Assembly (NCBI GenBank): GCA_046705645.1
Contig: JBJKQE010000019.1
Location: forward strand, 1 to 10,688
DNA length: 10,688 bases
Origin: FEN-1297 sp046705645
GTDB taxonomy: Bacteria; Bacteroidota; Ignavibacteria; Ignavibacteriales; Ignavibacteriaceae
Direction: 5' to 3'
A model generated the notes under the pieces. The model had not been told where the DNA came from. It saw nothing but the letters and a program-made list of their open reading frames with translations, and ran no database searches. The translations under genes and the position numbers were made by a program. Shown here one piece after another: positions 1 through 7,597 of the stretch. The first letter of the stretch is position 1. The number at the start of each line of letters is the position of its first letter.

Positions 1-1266
1 GGAAGCTGCACACATACAAGCACCATTCCAAGCAAAGCTCTTCGTCATGCAAGTCAAATTTTATATGAAAGCAATAAACTTGATGAATCTAATTTTCAAT
101 CCCTGCTGAAAAAGGCTGAAATGGTTATTCAAGAACAATTCAATCTAAGGAAAAGTTTTTATGAGCGAAACAAAGTAGATATAATTGACGGCAGGGCAAA
201 ATTTATAGATGAACACACCATTTTAGTTAAATTGACTAACGGAGCGGAAGAAACTTATTCGGCAGATTATTTTTTAATTGCAACCGGTTCGCGTCCTTAC
301 CATCCTGAAGATGTCGATTTTAATCATCCGAGAATTTTAGACAGTGATACAATTCTTAATTTGAAGGACAATCCCAGCACAATAACAATATATGGAGCGG
401 GAGTTATCGGATGCGAGTATGCTTCAATTTTTAGAGGACTGCGGGTGAAAGTTAATTTGATTAATACTCGTGATAAGCTTCTTGCATTTTTGGATGATGA
501 AATAATTGATGCGGTAGCGTATCATTTAAGAGAAAACGGTGTAATATTAAGACACAGCGAAGAGTATAAAAAGGTTGAAGCAGATAACAATGGAGTTACG
601 GTTTATTTAAAATCAAATAAAGAAATTCGTACGGATTATCTTTTATGGGCTCAAGGACGTACAGGCAATTCCGACGACATGGGATTGGAAAAACTCGGCA
701 TTAAGACCAATGCTCAAGGTTCAATTGTTGTGAATGAAAATAACCAGACTCCGGTTCCTCATATTTATGCTGCCGGGGATATCATCGGATTTCCTAATCT
801 TGCAAGTGCATCATACGATCAAGGGAGATTTGCCGCAACTCATATTGTTTTCGGAAAGTGCGACCATCAGCTAGTCGAATTTATTCCTACCGGTATTTAT
901 ACGATCCCTGAGATCAGTTCGGTGGGTTACACGGAAGAACAATTAACCAAAGAAAAAATTCCTTATGAAGTCGGTCATTCTTTCTTTAAACATTTAGCAC
1001 GAGCTCAGATAACCGGCAGAACAACAGGAATGTTAAAGATTCTTTTTCATAGAGAAACATTAAAAATACTTGGAGTGCATTGTTTCGGACATGGTGCAGC
1101 AGAAATTATTCATATCGGCCAGGCTATTATGTCCCAAAATGGTGATGGCAATACTCTAATGTTTTTTATAAATACTACTTTTAATTATCCTACTATGGCC
1201 GAAGCATATCGTGTTGCGGCGTTAAACGGGATTAATAGAGTAAATAGTTTGAAAAAGAATAATTAA
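1..1266 (+). CDS. sthA: Soluble pyridine nucleotide transhydrogenase (Si-specific NAD(P)+ transhydrogenase), 5'-truncated
   Basis: Cytosolic FAD flavoprotein of the pyridine nucleotide-disulfide reductase fold; the family passes hydride between NADPH and NAD+. The frame is open from base 1 and 421 residues are visible. About 45 N-terminal residues, including the first FAD-binding GxGxxG, lie off the left edge (the E. coli protein is 466 aa). The opening residues GSCTHTSTIPSKALRHA match the family's disulfide-region motif. The first Cys is kept (codon 3) but the second redox Cys of lipoamide dehydrogenases is Thr (codon 8), a hallmark separating SthA from dithiol reductases. Next come the ATGSRPYHP loop, the NAD(P)-binding GAGVIGCEYASIF (about 393-431), the second FAD motif YAAGDIIG (about 769-792), and the dimerisation end NYPTMAEAYRVAALNGINRV (about 1183-1242), nearly identical to E. 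coli SthA; it has NYP where lipoamide dehydrogenases have the catalytic HP pair. Slightly odd: TS stands where E. coli has WG inside the CTH motif. No terminator is evident downstream. Confidence 0.93.
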   Translation, partial: GSCTHTSTIPSKALRHASQILYESNKLDESNFQSLLKKAEMVIQEQFNLRKSFYERNKVDIIDGRAKFIDEHTILVKLTNGAEETYSADYFLIATGSRPYHPEDVDFNHPRILDSDTILNLKDNPSTITIYGAGVIGCEYASIFRGLRVKVNLINTRDKLLAFLDDEIIDAVAYHLRENGVILRHSEEYKKVEADNNGVTVYLKSNKEIRTDYLLWAQGRTGNSDDMGLEKLGIKTNAQGSIVVNENNQTPVPHIYAAGDIIGFPNLASASYDQGRFAATHIVFGKCDHQLVEFIPTGIYTIPEISSVGYTEEQLTKEKIPYEVGHSFFKHLARAQITGRTTGMLKILFHRETLKILGVHCFGHGAAEIIHIGQAIMSQNGDGNTLMFFINTTFNYPTMAEAYRVAALNGINRVNSLKKNN

Positions 1267-1428
1267 TTTAAGATAGTTTTTGCATTTTAAAGAAATTGAT
1301 TCCATTTTCAATTAAAGTTACTTTTAATTTAATTACTTTTAATAATAATATTTTGCGGATTATTTTGATAAGTTAATTCTCTTCAATGCGCGTTAATTTC
1401 ATTTCATTTTAAAATTAAAAATTTGTTT

Positions 1429-1959
1429 ATGAAAACAGTAATTTATATTGCTGTAAGTTTGGACGGTTTTATCGCAAGAAAAGACGGCGATATAAATTGG
1501 CTTAAAAATTTTGAGAATAATGAAATATTTAGTTCATTTACAAAATTTTTAAGTAAAATAGATGCGGTCGTTATCGGAAGAAAAACTTTTGAAAAAGTCC
1601 TTTCTTTTAAAGTCTGGCCGTATAAGAAAAAAGTTTTTGTCCTGGGCAGCACATTGAAATCCTTACCGGAAAAATTAAAAGAAAAAGCAGAATTAATTTC
1701 CGGTAAACCGGCGGAAATATTGAGATATCTTGAAGAAAAAGATTATTCGAATTTGTATGTGGACGGCGGAATAACAATTCAAAATTTTTTAAAAGAAGAT
1801 CTTATAGATGAAATGATAATTACCAGGATTCCTATTCTTCTCGGTTCGGGGATTACTCTGTTCGGGTATTTACAGAATGATATTTACTTTAAACATGTTG
1901 AAACAATAATATACTCAAACGGTCTGGTTAAAAGCCATTATAAAAGGAAAAGAAATTAA
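1429..1959 (+). CDS. Dihydrofolate reductase-like / RibD C-terminal domain protein
   Basis: Small (176 aa) cytosolic protein of the DHFR/RibD-C fold, similar in type to Bacillus YwjB/YyaP; such proteins are predicted NAD(P)H-dependent reductases of unknown substrate. Motifs seen: the N-terminal strand-loop SLDGFIA (residues 10-16), GRKTFE (50-55, the nucleotide-binding helix start), YVDGG (110-114) and PILLGSGITLF (135-145). The length is normal for a stand-alone domain. An in-frame TTG lies two codons upstream (1423), but the ATG at 1429 places the conserved first strand right at the N-terminus and is preferred. No strong Shine-Dalgarno sequence is visible before either. It leads a run of three closely spaced genes with the SRPBCC gene 20 bases downstream. 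It is not the essential folate enzyme FolA: the SLDGF and PILLGSG pattern is that of the RibD-like branch. The family is certain; the substrate is unknown. Confidence 0.88.
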   Translation: MKTVIYIAVSLDGFIARKDGDINWLKNFENNEIFSSFTKFLSKIDAVVIGRKTFEKVLSFKVWPYKKKVFVLGSTLKSLPEKLKEKAELISGKPAEILRYLEEKDYSNLYVDGGITIQNFLKEDLIDEMIITRIPILLGSGITLFGYLQNDIYFKHVETIIYSNGLVKSHYKRKRN

Positions 1960-1979
1960 TAAATAGTAGAGGTGTTAAA

Positions 1980-2411
1980 ATGAGAAATGATTTGATCGTT
2001 TCGGAATATATTGAAATGAATGCAGAACCTGCCAAAGTATGGGACGCTTTGACTAATCCCGAAATTATAAAAGAATATTTATTCGGGACACAAACTATTA
2101 CCGACTGGAAGGTAGGAAGCGATATTGTTTTTAAGGGTGAATACCAGGGGATAACATACCAGGACAAAGGGAAGATAAAAGAATACATCCCCAATAAGAA
2201 AATCAGCTATACCTATTGGAGCGGGTTTTCAGGTTTGGAAGATAAACCTGAGAATTATTCTTTGGTCACATACAACGTAGATTTAATGGACGGCAATAAA
2301 TCCAGATTTACCTGGACGCAGAAAGGTTTTGCAGGCGAGGAGGGATATGAGCATTCAAAAAACGGAATGAAATTGCTTCTTGAAAAAATTAAAAATATTG
2401 TAGAAAGATGA
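1980..2411 (+). CDS. SRPBCC / AHSA1-like (START-fold) protein, copy 1
   Basis: 143-residue cytosolic protein of the SRPBCC helix-grip superfamily (activator of Hsp90 ATPase homolog 1-like branch), which encloses a hydrophobic cavity for small ligands. Seen: the N-terminal strand and helix with AEPAKVWDALTNPEIIKEYLFG (residues about 16-37, spelled in part), then ITDWKVGSDIVF, then alternating strands, and a long C-terminal helix ending KLLLEKIKNIV, the lid helix of the fold. A ribosome binding site AGAGGT lies just upstream of the ATG, which follows the DHFR-like stop by 20 bases, so co-transcription is very likely. It is a clear paralogue of the SRPBCC protein at 4153-4590: both share KVWD..TNP, then K.Y, then I.DWK.GS.I. 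Bacterial members are often found next to small regulators or DinB proteins. The ligand cannot be read from the sequence. Confidence 0.88.
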   Translation: MRNDLIVSEYIEMNAEPAKVWDALTNPEIIKEYLFGTQTITDWKVGSDIVFKGEYQGITYQDKGKIKEYIPNKKISYTYWSGFSGLEDKPENYSLVTYNVDLMDGNKSRFTWTQKGFAGEEGYEHSKNGMKLLLEKIKNIVER

Positions 2412-2445
2412 ATTTATTTTAATAATTATTTAGCAGGAGTCAATA

Positions 2446-2928
2446 ATGGTTACCAAAGAAACCTTATTAAAATTATTCAGAAAAGAATTTGCAACTACTC
2501 TTAGAGTTATGCAGGCATTTCCAGAAGACAAATTGGATTTTACCCCGCATGAGCGCTCGCAGTCAGCAAAAAGGTTAATGTCAACATTTGTGTTTGAAAT
2601 GTTCTTAGTGAAATCTTATGTATTTGGAGAAAAATTGGATAGATCGGTTTTTCAGAATTATAATCCTAAAGACCTGAAAACTCTTATCGAAGATTTTAAT
2701 ATTCAAACGTCAAATGTAATTAAAAAATTATCCGATATTTCAGTAGCTGAAATGTCAAAGACTGTTGAATTTGCCGGGACAAAATTTATTGCCGATGAAT
2801 TTATGTTAATGATGCTTTTCGATCAGATACACCACCGCGGACAGATAACTGTTTACATTCGTCTTGCAGGCGGAAAGGTTCCGTCGGTATACGGCCCGTC
2901 GGCGGATGATTCCACAACAAACCTTTAA
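2446..2928 (+). CDS. DinB-fold protein (DinB/YfiT-like superfamily)
   Basis: 160-residue protein of the DinB four-helix-bundle superfamily. Classic members bind a divalent metal through three histidines, and some are thiol (bacillithiol or mycothiol) S-transferases. The diagnostic segment is DQIHHRGQITVYIRLAGGKVP (residues 126-146 in part), with an LDFTPHERSQSA loop (30-41) ahead of the second helix. Only one of the usual three metal histidines is evident: the helix-2 position reads STFVFEM with no His, and the first His of the HxxxH pair is Asp126. Catalysis of the classic type is therefore doubtful, and it may belong to a non-canonical subfamily. The ribosome binding site AGGAG stands just before the ATG. 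It is 34 bases after the SRPBCC stop and probably the last gene of a three-gene operon, since a 202-base AT-rich gap follows. Despite the name, a role in DNA damage repair should not be assumed. Confidence 0.85.
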   Translation: MVTKETLLKLFRKEFATTLRVMQAFPEDKLDFTPHERSQSAKRLMSTFVFEMFLVKSYVFGEKLDRSVFQNYNPKDLKTLIEDFNIQTSNVIKKLSDISVAEMSKTVEFAGTKFIADEFMLMMLFDQIHHRGQITVYIRLAGGKVPSVYGPSADDSTTNL

Positions 2929-2954
2929 TAGTTAATTAAATAACACCGCAGATA

Positions 2955-2976
2955 ATATAATTTACTAAAATTATAT
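2955..2976. repeat. Perfect 9-bp AT-only inverted repeat after the DinB-like gene
   Basis: ATATAATTT, a four-base loop (ACTA), then AAATTATAT, starting 26 bases after the DinB-like stop codon. It could fold at the RNA level and help end the upstream operon, but the stem has no GC pairs and no clean U-run follows. Calling it a terminator would be speculative. The rest of the 2929-3130 gap is AT-rich and shows no gene; the ribosome binding site for the next gene (AGAGGT) is at its right end. Confidence 0.3.
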
Positions 2977-3130
2977 GAAGTGCTTTTAATTCAAGCAATA
3001 TATGTTGTTATGGATTTGTGCTGAATCAATCTCGTTTGAATTTATTCAATCATTTAAATACTTTTTAAAATAAGTTTAACATTTTAAAGTTGATTTATAG
3101 TTATACAAAAATGTAATAAGAGGTCTTTTA

Positions 3131-4135
3131 ATGAAGTATAGAAAACTGGGAAATACTAACGAAAATTTATCTGCAGTCGGATTAGGCTGCATGGGAATGA
3201 ATCATGCATACGGCATAAGCAATGAAGAAGAATCCGTAAAGGTTTTGCGTAGGGCATTAGATCTCGGGATCAATTTCTGGGATACTGCAGATATGTACGC
3301 TAAAGGTAAAAATGAGGAACTCGTTTCAAAGGTTCTCTCTGCTAACAGGGAAAAAGTTTTTATTGCAACAAAGTTCGGGTTTAGATATAAAGATGAAAAT
3401 GGCGGGTTTAAAAATATGGACAGCGTTTACCTGGACTGTCATCCGGAATATATTAAAACAGCAATTGAGACAAGTTTAAAAAGATTAAAGATAGAGACAA
3501 TTGATTTATACTATGCACATAGAATCGATCCGAAAGTTCCGGTTGAAGATACGGTAGGAGCAATGGCAGAACTGGTTAAAGAAGGAAAAGTTCGTTATCT
3601 TGGTTTATCCGAGGCATCAGTTGATTCAATAAGAAGAGCAAATACAGTTCACCCGATCGCTGCTTTGCAAAGCGAATATTCCTTGTTAACCAGGGATGTT
3701 GAAAAAGAAATTATACCGGTCTGTCGTGAGCTTAATATTTCTTTAATTCCGTTCAGCCCTCTTGCCCGCGGATTAATGACAAACACTGTTAAAAGAGAAA
3801 CAATGCCAGAAAATGATTTCCGCAGAACCATACCCAGGTTTGACGATAAATATTGGGAGAATAATTCTAAGCTTGCCGCCGGTTTTGAGGTCCTTGCACA
3901 AAAGAAAAACTGCACTCCTGCACAGCTGGCAATTGCATGGGTACTTGCGCAGGGAGAAAATTTTATTCCAATTCCGGGAACTAAAAAGATTAAATACCTT
4001 GAAGAAAATGCAAAAGCCGCAGACATTAGTCTTACGCCTGAAGATTTGAATGATATAGAAAACTTAATGAGAAAATACCCGGATATCGGACCAAGATACA
4101 ATACAAGTACAATGAAACTCGTGGATAAAAAGTAG
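3131..4135 (+). CDS. Aldo/keto reductase
   Basis: 334-residue cytosolic NADPH-dependent oxidoreductase with a TIM-barrel fold; the family reduces aldehydes and ketones. The catalytic tetrad is complete: Asp51 and Tyr56 (in WDTADMYAKGKNEE), Lys81 (in IATKFGF) and His130 (in DLYYAHRID). The start KYRKLGNTNENLSAVGLGCMGM is the usual first hairpin and strand (partly spelled). LGLSEAS (about 157-163) and the phosphate-binding IPIPGTKK (about 280-287) mark the cofactor site. The general look is that of the YakC/AKR13-like 'pyridoxal/general stress' type. AGAGGT lies a few bases before the ATG. The SRPBCC gene starts 17 bases after its stop, so the two are most likely one transcript. The DxxxY, K and H residues are all present, so it should be active; the natural substrate is not predictable. 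Confidence 0.94.
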   Translation: MKYRKLGNTNENLSAVGLGCMGMNHAYGISNEEESVKVLRRALDLGINFWDTADMYAKGKNEELVSKVLSANREKVFIATKFGFRYKDENGGFKNMDSVYLDCHPEYIKTAIETSLKRLKIETIDLYYAHRIDPKVPVEDTVGAMAELVKEGKVRYLGLSEASVDSIRRANTVHPIAALQSEYSLLTRDVEKEIIPVCRELNISLIPFSPLARGLMTNTVKRETMPENDFRRTIPRFDDKYWENNSKLAAGFEVLAQKKNCTPAQLAIAWVLAQGENFIPIPGTKKIKYLEENAKAADISLTPEDLNDIENLMRKYPDIGPRYNTSTMKLVDKK

Positions 4136-4152
4136 TCTAAGGTTGAGCTTTT

Positions 4153-4590
4153 ATGGAAAAAGAGTTAGTAGTAAATAAAAAAATTTTAATTGAAGCGGAT
4201 ACTTCTAAAGTTTGGGATGGAATTACAAATCCTACTTTGACAAAACAATATATGTACAACAGTGAGGTAATTTCAGATTGGAAGAATGGAAGTCAGATCA
4301 TTTGGAGGGATGCGGGTAATAAGAGAATTCACGTAAAAGGGATTATTTTAGAAATTGAACCAGGACGATTATTGAGGACCAAAGATTTAAGCATTGATTC
4401 CGGCCTTCCGGATGCTGAATCAAATTATTCATATGTTGCTTATGAGTTAGCTGAAGAGAACGGTAAGACAAAGTTAATAATTAAGGAAGATAATTTTAAC
4501 GGTGATGAAAAAAGATATAAAGATTCCGAAAATTTTTGGAATGAAGTTCTAAAAAAAATGAAAGAATTGCTGGAAAAGGGGAACGATTAG
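4153..4590 (+). CDS. SRPBCC / AHSA1-like (START-fold) protein, copy 2
   Basis: 145-residue small-ligand-binding-fold protein, paralogue of the product of 1980-2411. Shared positions include KVWDGITNP (residues about 20-28), K.Y a few residues on, and ISDWKNGSQIIW (about 40-51); the C-terminal lid helix (FWNEVLKKMKELLEKG) is also present. The two copies differ clearly in the middle strands, so this is an old duplication rather than a recent repeat. It lies 17 bases downstream of the aldo/keto reductase with only a weak GGTTGAG-like ribosome binding site, suggesting translation linked to the upstream gene. A reductase paired with a ligand-binding protein hints that both act on the same kind of small molecule, but this is inference. 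Confidence 0.86.
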   Translation: MEKELVVNKKILIEADTSKVWDGITNPTLTKQYMYNSEVISDWKNGSQIIWRDAGNKRIHVKGIILEIEPGRLLRTKDLSIDSGLPDAESNYSYVAYELAEENGKTKLIIKEDNFNGDEKRYKDSENFWNEVLKKMKELLEKGND

Positions 4591-4622
4591 GATAAGTTGA
4601 AAAAGCATATTAGGATAAAAAC

Positions 4623-4650
4623 AAACCTGCGGTTTTAATACTTTTTTTGT
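4623..4650 (+). terminator. Possible weak intrinsic terminator after the AKR-SRPBCC operon
   Basis: A short hairpin AAACC-TGC-GGTTT (4623-4635) is followed within a few bases by a T-rich stretch (TTAATACTTTTTTTG). The stem is only five pairs and the T-run starts late, so it is weak as a rho-independent terminator. The place, 32 bases after the last stop of the operon and well ahead of the next gene, is right. The remainder of 4591-4796 shows no gene. Confidence 0.35.
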
Positions 4651-4796
4651 TATTTTTCCACCCGATGCAATCATTTTTATTCGGAAGATTTTTGGTTTGT
4701 AACTTAATCTTAAAATTGATGATGAAATTACGGCATGAATAACAACAACTCACGCGGACTGCTCGACACATAATTTTACTAAGGATATTTCACAAA

Positions 4797-7475
4797 ATGT
4801 ATAAAAGTATTTCGGTTGCCTTATTTATTTTCACTCTTCTATTAGTAATTCCAGGGTGCGGACCTTCTTATGTATCAACTAAGGAGAATAAGCTGAACTT
4901 TCCGCAAAACCGGCACGAATTGGATTCAGGCTGGGTATGTAAAAATATTAAAGATTTAAAATCAACGGGGGAAGAATTATCCCTGCCATCCTTTTCATTA
5001 TCCGGCTGGATACCTGCAACCGTACCCGGCACAATATTAACTACGCTGCTTAACGACAAGTTAATTCCCGATCCGTTTTACGGAATGAACAATAAAAAGA
5101 TCCCAGATATATATGACACGGGACGTGAATATTACACTTACTGGTTTGTAAAAAACTTTTATGAAAGTGTTCCCGCCGACAATGAACAAGTCTGGCTCCG
5201 TTTCCGGGGAGTAAATTACAGCTGCAATGTATACCTGAACGGACATAAGCTTAACAAATCAAGGCATTACGGAATGTTTCTCCGTCAAACTTATAATATC
5301 ACTTCTTTTCTTTCTAAAGACGGAAATAACCGGCTGGCTGTCATTGTATATCCTCCGGACCCTGTGGGTAATCCGAACGGCTGTCAGGGCGGTGACGGAA
5401 CCATCGGACGTAATGTAGCAAGCCAATATACGGCAGGCTGGGATTGGATTCAGCCGGTCCATGATAGAAATACGGGAATATGGGATAAAGTAACAATTGA
5501 AAAGACTAACACAATCGAACTGAAATACCCGCATGTCATTACAATAGTTCCGGGAAAAAGATTTCCGGGCCAAACCCAGGCTCCTGCTATTATCAGAACA
5601 AGTGCGGAAATTAAAAATCCGAGTAAACGGGTTATTGAAGGAACAATACAGGTTGATATTGAAAATGATGTTATTAAAAAAGAGGTATTGCTTCAGCCTG
5701 AATCTACAACCAAAGTTCAGCTGCCCGATTTCAAATTAAATAATCCAAAGCTTTGGTGGCCGAACGGATACGGTAAACAGCCGTTATATAAATTGACATT
5801 CCGGTTTATCGGCAGCGACGGTCAACTTATGGATGAAAAAGTAATAACAGCGGGGATACGTGAAATTCAAACCAAATGGAACAGCCGTACGAGAAGCCGT
5901 GAGGTACTTGTGAACGGGCAGAAAATTTTTATTAAAGGAGGAAACTGGATCACTTCGGATGAAATGTTCAGATTTACTCCCGAACGTTACGATGCGGAAA
6001 TAAGATTTCACCGCGATATGAATCTTAACTTAATTAGAATATGGGGCGGCGGTTTAACCGAAAGACCGGAATTCTATAATGCCTGCGATAAATATGGAAT
6101 ACTTGTTTTCCAGGATTTCTGGATGTCCGGTGACTGCGACGGTAAATGGTTCGATCCCATGAAGAAAGAAGATCAATGGACACGGCGTAAATATCCGGAT
6201 GACCATAAATTATTTTTAGAATCAATAGCAGACCAGGTTAGAATGATCCGCAACCATCCTTCACTTGCATTCTACTGCGGCGGCAACGAAATTCCTCCTC
6301 CGCCGGATATACTTACAGTGATGGAGGATTCTTTACTTCCGGCTTTAGACAGTACACGCTACTTTTTCGAGTATTCAAATGTTGATAGTATGTCTCACAA
6401 TTCTATCGGGGGAAACGGAGACGGCACTTATCATATCCAGCCTCTCAGCTACTTCTGGGAAGAACGATCCTTTCCTTTTAATTCCGAAATAGGATCAGTA
6501 GGTATGGGAGATTATCAATCGCTTGAACGTTTTATTCCACCGAAAGATCTGGTCCTTCCCGGTTCAACATGGACGGATATGGATTCGGTGTGGAGGTACC
6601 ATAAATTCAGCGGGTACGGTAAATTTATTGATGCATACGGAACACCTAAAGACTTGAAAGATTTTGCCGAGAAGGCGCAGCTTGTAAATTATAACCAGTA
6701 CAGGGGATTAATGGAAGGTCATATTGCTCATATGTGGGACTGGTATACCGGGGTGATTATCTGGAAAACTCAAAACCCGTGGACTGCATTGCGCGGACAA
6801 ATGTATGATTATTATCTCGATCCTAACGGCGGCTTGTACGGCCTGCATCATGCAGATGAACCTTTGCATGCAATGTACAATCCTGTGGACGGAATGCTTT
6901 TGGTTGCGAATAATACTTTTAAGCCGCTGCATGATATTATGATTCAGGCAAAGGCTTATAGCATTAATGGTCGTGATTCCCTGGTCTTCCAATGGATAAT
7001 TGAATTAGGTCCGTCTTCCGTTCAGAAGATGGAATCTGTTAAGAGAATTCTGGATAAGTTGTTTTCTGCCGAAGGAGGATTTTTATCTTTGCGTTTACTC
7101 AACACATCTCATAAAATTCTTGATGATAATTTTTACTGGCTGCCTGATTCAACAGGGAATTACAGCGGACTGCAGCAGATGCCGAAAGCAGGAGTAGCGG
7201 TTACAGCCATGAAAGTAAGCAACGGACGAATCAAAGTTGAGATTGATAATCCGCCGGGAGGACCGGTTGCGTTTTTCAACCGTATTTCTCTTGTGAACGG
7301 GATAACTAAAAATAGAATACTTCCGGTTTTCTACAGCGACAATTATGTTTCCGCATTACCCGGAGAAAAGAAAACGGTTTTTATTGACTACACTGATAAA
7401 GACTATATTAGTAATGCCGAAGTTTCGATAAGCGGTTGGAATGTAAATGAACAGAATGTTGTAATTATAAAATGA
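4797..7475 (+). CDS. Glycoside hydrolase family 2 lipoprotein (beta-mannosidase / exo-beta-glucosaminidase / endo-beta-mannosidase-like)
   Basis: 892-residue exported glycosidase. Residues 1-21 form a lipoprotein signal: charged start, hydrophobic core VALFIFTLLLVIPG and Cys21 as the lipidation site (lipobox IPGC, Pro at -2 being unusual). Order of domains: jelly-roll sugar-binding domain (about 35-235, with WIPATVPGTI and VWLRFRGVNYSCNVYLNG), Ig-like domain (about 240-355, ending LWWPNGYGKQPLY), TIM barrel (about 365-660), and C-terminal beta-sandwich domains. The barrel carries IKGGNWI (379-385), IRIWGGGLTE (413-422), acid/base Glu498 in CGGNEIPPP, and nucleophile Glu564 in FNSEIGSVGM. This pattern is typical of the beta-mannosidase-related branch of GH2. 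Actinomycete exo-glucosaminidases have Asp at the acid/base site, as I recall, so the Asn-Glu here leans towards a mannosidase or endo-mannosidase type. An AAGGAT site lies 10 bases before the ATG. It appears to be a single-gene unit with no transporter or SusCD pair beside it. Family is certain, substrate is not. Confidence 0.92.
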   Translation: MYKSISVALFIFTLLLVIPGCGPSYVSTKENKLNFPQNRHELDSGWVCKNIKDLKSTGEELSLPSFSLSGWIPATVPGTILTTLLNDKLIPDPFYGMNNKKIPDIYDTGREYYTYWFVKNFYESVPADNEQVWLRFRGVNYSCNVYLNGHKLNKSRHYGMFLRQTYNITSFLSKDGNNRLAVIVYPPDPVGNPNGCQGGDGTIGRNVASQYTAGWDWIQPVHDRNTGIWDKVTIEKTNTIELKYPHVITIVPGKRFPGQTQAPAIIRTSAEIKNPSKRVIEGTIQVDIENDVIKKEVLLQPESTTKVQLPDFKLNNPKLWWPNGYGKQPLYKLTFRFIGSDGQLMDEKVITAGIREIQTKWNSRTRSREVLVNGQKIFIKGGNWITSDEMFRFTPERYDAEIRFHRDMNLNLIRIWGGGLTERPEFYNACDKYGILVFQDFWMSGDCDGKWFDPMKKEDQWTRRKYPDDHKLFLESIADQVRMIRNHPSLAFYCGGNEIPPPPDILTVMEDSLLPALDSTRYFFEYSNVDSMSHNSIGGNGDGTYHIQPLSYFWEERSFPFNSEIGSVGMGDYQSLERFIPPKDLVLPGSTWTDMDSVWRYHKFSGYGKFIDAYGTPKDLKDFAEKAQLVNYNQYRGLMEGHIAHMWDWYTGVIIWKTQNPWTALRGQMYDYYLDPNGGLYGLHHADEPLHAMYNPVDGMLLVANNTFKPLHDIMIQAKAYSINGRDSLVFQWIIELGPSSVQKMESVKRILDKLFSAEGGFLSLRLLNTSHKILDDNFYWLPDSTGNYSGLQQMPKAGVAVTAMKVSNGRIKVEIDNPPGGPVAFFNRISLVNGITKNRILPVFYSDNYVSALPGEKKTVFIDYTDKDYISNAEVSISGWNVNEQNVVIIK

Positions 7476-7550
7476 AAGAAAAACGGGACTAAAGATTATC
7501 CGTATGAGTGAATGATTGAAATGATAAAATTGATCATCTTAAATTAAACA

Positions 7551-7597
7551 AACCAATCCGTTGGTTAATAAAATGTAAAATAATATTAACCAATGGG
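7551..7597. terminator. Candidate two-way terminator / alternative hairpins between convergent genes
   Basis: Three complementary arms lie between the glycosidase and the minus-strand ABM gene: AACCAA (7551-7556), TTGGTTAATA (7561-7570) and TATTAACCAA (7584-7593). The middle arm can pair with the left one (6 bp, 4-base loop) or with the right one (perfect 10 bp, extendable by CCG/TGG to 13 with one G-U pair, 13-base loop). The right arm contains the stop codon of the ABM gene. On the minus strand the hairpin is followed by TTTGTTTAATTT. This fits transcription ending from both sides, though the stems are AT-rich. Confidence 0.4.

Noticed and set aside
1310..1329. AATTAAAG-TTA-CTTTTAATT inverted repeat after the transhydrogenase gene as a terminator
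   Set aside because: It has a bulge, almost no GC pairs, and lies in a stretch so AT-rich that such pairings arise easily by chance.
3649..4101. Long open frame on the minus strand inside the aldo/keto reductase gene
   Set aside because: It is fully covered by a plus-strand gene with an intact catalytic tetrad. Its translation shows no recognisable motif and it has no ribosome binding site of note. The other antisense frames within the glycosidase (e.g. 5259-5573, 6708-6992) are rejected for the same reason.
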